Shown: piece by piece, positions 62,169 through 64,000 of the stretch | How the letters are laid out: the number at the start of each line of letters is the position of its first letter | Position numbering within the stretch: position 1 is the stretch's first letter | Program-made: the position numbers and the translations under genes | From: Chryseobacterium cupriresistens | GTDB taxonomy: Bacteria; Bacteroidota; Bacteroidia; Flavobacteriales; Weeksellaceae | Length of the DNA stretch: 64,000 bases | Assembly (NCBI RefSeq): GCF_046614675.1 | Contig: NZ_JBKKJT010000004.1 | Span: forward strand, 372,001 to 436,000 | Direction of reading: 5' to 3' | The notes under the pieces: generated by a model | Databases searched by the model: none | What the model was told of the DNA's origin: nothing | The model's input: the letters and a program-made list of their open reading frames with translations, nothing else

Positions 62169-64000
62169 TCATTTTAAAACCTGCTGATCATACAGGATAT
62201 TATCATCTTCATCAAAGCTTATGATCAGAACTTTATATTGCTTGGCGCTGTCGTTATTAAAGAATTTAATTCTTGGAGGAACGTAGTCGCTGTCAAACAA
62301 ATCAGGGTTCCAGTAGAGGGTTTCGCGGGTATCATTTTCAATTTTTTCCGGAGCATCGTCATCGATCATTTCAATAGGGAACTCTGAAGGTTTATCATAT
62401 CCTTTGATGATTGATACATTGTTCTTCTTCAATTCTTTTTCATTACTTTTAGATTTCATATTCCCCTTCATGGTATAGATGGCTACGGCATCGCCTATTA
62501 ATCCGGATCCTTTAATGATCTTTACCATCGCAATATTATTAACCGGAAGACTGGTAATCATGGTAGGATCGGTCTGTATTTCATCCAAATAGAGCTTAGC
62601 CTGCTGCCCGCGGATATAAGGAACGCTTGCTCCTGAGTTATTTTTCTGAAATGTCAGGCCGGCAGCTCTTCCCTGCAGCCAGTCTAAAATATTGCTTGAT
62701 CCTGAAATATGCTGGTCTTCATTAACGAAATCAAATACTGTAGAATTGACAGAGCTGAACATGCCGCTAGACAGTTGTTTATCAAGCTCCGCTTTCGGAT
62801 CTTTCTTTTTTCCTACTAAAGCTACCGCCTGGATTTGTATATCGTTACTCTCTTTCTTTTTATTATTTTTCTGAGTATTGATCGCTCTGGAAATGGTTGG
62901 AGGCAGGCTTTTATTTTTGTCGGTTTTTACCAGTGTATATTGGGTTGCCGGGAAATTGCCTGTAAATGGGGAGGGAGTCACTAACGGTTCTATGGTAACA
63001 AACAAATCATCATTTCCCGATTCTTTATTTTCTGAATTCACAAAGGCCGAGATCTCCAGCGGTTCATCATTATTGAGGTTGTTTAAATAGATATACCCAT
63101 TCTGATCTGTTTTGAACTGACCGAATACTGGCTGATTTTCACCCGATTTTGATAATAAATTGACCGCCGAATTGATCATCAGGGCATTGTTTTTAATAGG
63201 TTTCACCCTGTAAGACAGATATTGCTGAGACTGTGTTTTAATGGTGGGTGCCGCGCCGCTGAGTACAGAATTCCAGTCGAATCTTTTCCAGTTTTCTGAA
63301 ATAAGCAGGGCGTCCAGCGCTTCAGTGTTGGCATTTTTAGAAAAATATTGCGCCGGGCTGTCTATTCTTGTTGTAAAATCTCCCGTCAGCCAAAGTCTGC
63401 TCAGAATATTTTCCTCTTCAGGAGTCTGGCTACCGTCATCTTCACTCACCAAAACCGTGTAATGTTTAAAATAAGACTCGGGGGAAAGATCAATACTATT
63501 GAATGCTCTTGGCGTTGGTTTTAAGCTTTGGCCTATTATTTCTGCTTTCTCAATTTTTAGATCAGCAGGTTTTATAAAGCAAAGCCTTTTTGCCACGATA
63601 TTGTCCTGTTCATCAAAAATAACCAACTGTAAAATACCATTCGCACCATTACTTACTTTTGTAGGAATGAGACTTGATACATCACTCGTCAGATGGTTGA
63701 TATTGGCTCTGTAAGCAAGATGGTTGTTGATGAGTCCTACAACTTTATAACCCTGAAGCTGTTGTTTCAGATGAATACCTTTTATGTTGTATTTTATCCC
63801 TTCTTTGGAACTTACAACCTCTATACTCAGACCGCTGTCTGCAGCTTGCGGCAGATCAATGGTCTGGCTTTTTCCTTTATTATCCTGAATAATGGCCTGG
63901 TATTTTTTTCCTGATGCCGGAGTTATTGTAAAGGAAGCCACATTTTTATCAAAAGATTTGAATGTAGTAACAGGAGTGTTGGGAGCTTGAATATCAATTA
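62169..64000 (-). CDS. Macroglobulin-like protein with C-terminal plug module (5' partial)
   Basis: The frame is open to the window edge (IDIQAPNTPVTTFKSFDKNV...), so at least 610 residues are visible and the start is outside. The visible part consists of macroglobulin/regulatory beta domains (FTITPASGKKYQAIIQDNKG, VVGLINNHLAYRANI). From about residue 430 of the visible part there is a short SusC/RagA-plug-like stretch (DWLQGRAAGLTFQ, YIRGQQAKLYLDEIQTD, IKGSGLIGDAVAIYTMKG). No thioester motif is in the visible part. The plug is degenerate (GSGLIGDAVAIYT in place of ATALYGSRGANGVVIIT). It resembles the A2M/plug protein at 11473 and is probably periplasmic or outer-membrane linked. Confidence 0.75.
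   Translation of the reverse strand, partial: IDIQAPNTPVTTFKSFDKNVASFTITPASGKKYQAIIQDNKGKSQTIDLPQAADSGLSIEVVSSKEGIKYNIKGIHLKQQLQGYKVVGLINNHLAYRANINHLTSDVSSLIPTKVSNGANGILQLVIFDEQDNIVAKRLCFIKPADLKIEKAEIIGQSLKPTPRAFNSIDLSPESYFKHYTVLVSEDDGSQTPEEENILSRLWLTGDFTTRIDSPAQYFSKNANTEALDALLISENWKRFDWNSVLSGAAPTIKTQSQQYLSYRVKPIKNNALMINSAVNLLSKSGENQPVFGQFKTDQNGYIYLNNLNNDEPLEISAFVNSENKESGNDDLFVTIEPLVTPSPFTGNFPATQYTLVKTDKNKSLPPTISRAINTQKNNKKKESNDIQIQAVALVGKKKDPKAELDKQLSSGMFSSVNSTVFDFVNEDQHISGSSNILDWLQGRAAGLTFQKNNSGASVPYIRGQQAKLYLDEIQTDPTMITSLPVNNIAMVKIIKGSGLIGDAVAIYTMKGNMKSKSNEKELKKNNVSIIKGYDKPSEFPIEMIDDDAPEKIENDTRETLYWNPDLFDSDYVPPRIKFFNNDSAKQYKVLIISFDEDDNILYDQQVLK

Noticed and set aside
1..64000. CRISPR array, prophage or insertion sequence
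   Set aside because: I found no regularly spaced repeats, phage structural genes, transposase ORFs or terminal inverted repeats with target duplications.

Overview
The window looks like chromosomal DNA of a Chryseobacterium-like member of the Flavobacteriia. The evidence is the AT-rich base composition, promoters of the Bacteroidota type (TTG, about 19 bp, TAnnTTTG), SusC/SusD pairs, a type IX secretion sorting tail, secreted proteins whose mature ends start with variants of QVGINT, almost no Shine-Dalgarno signals, and a small GG-leader peptide of a kind common in that genus. I see no rRNA, tRNA, CRISPR array, intact insertion sequence or prophage.

Layout. 1-1646: the 3' end of a fused branched-chain 2-oxoacid dehydrogenase E1 gene. 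1702-3846: an AhpD-like gene, an HxlR regulator and a divergent old yellow enzyme, with dense operator-like repeats between them. 4030-4188: a 52-residue GG-leader peptide gene. 4379-5581: a secreted C1 peptidase. 5788-15993: an ECF sigma gene followed by three large envelope genes (membrane-anchored plug/VWA/sorting-tail protein, SusC-like barrel without a plug, thioester alpha-2-macroglobulin with an inserted plug). 16149-20934: a GbsR/MarR regulator and a set of small membrane and enzyme genes; the regulator and the set behind it share a palindromic site. 20985-25090: GH29 fucosidase and GH3 glycosidase. 25145-32899: secreted proteins, dihydrolipoyl dehydrogenase, a TetR/SnoaL-like unit, chromate transporter and patatin. 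33052-37682: small unknowns, an ABC ATPase, a serine hydrolase and a DUF305-like membrane protein. 38011-42783: a SusC/SusD pair preceded by a Cys/Met-rich leader peptide. 43336-49623: an RND tripartite efflux operon. 50024-56096: ADA2-like adenosine deaminase, YcaQ-type glycosylase, GT14 transferase, a one-domain DEAD-box protein, cold-shock protein and MaoC hydratase. 56141-64000: a GNAT remnant, an unrecognised 556-residue protein, a C1q-like secreted protein, a membrane protein and a second macroglobulin/plug protein cut by the window edge.

How the parts work together. Much of the window concerns the outer membrane and periplasm: TonB-linked uptake, glycan and peptide degradation, efflux and surface proteins. 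Two points stand out. One is the sigma-linked cluster at 5788-15993, where TonB plug modules sit in the neighbours of a barrel that lacks one. The other is the leader of the SusC/SusD operon, which combines a small ORF ending in Met and Cys codons, alternative RNA stems and an upstream Rrf2-like palindrome, and so looks like sulfur-responsive control. Two genes (17870-18693 and 33052-33536) carry single-base frameshifts in A/T runs.
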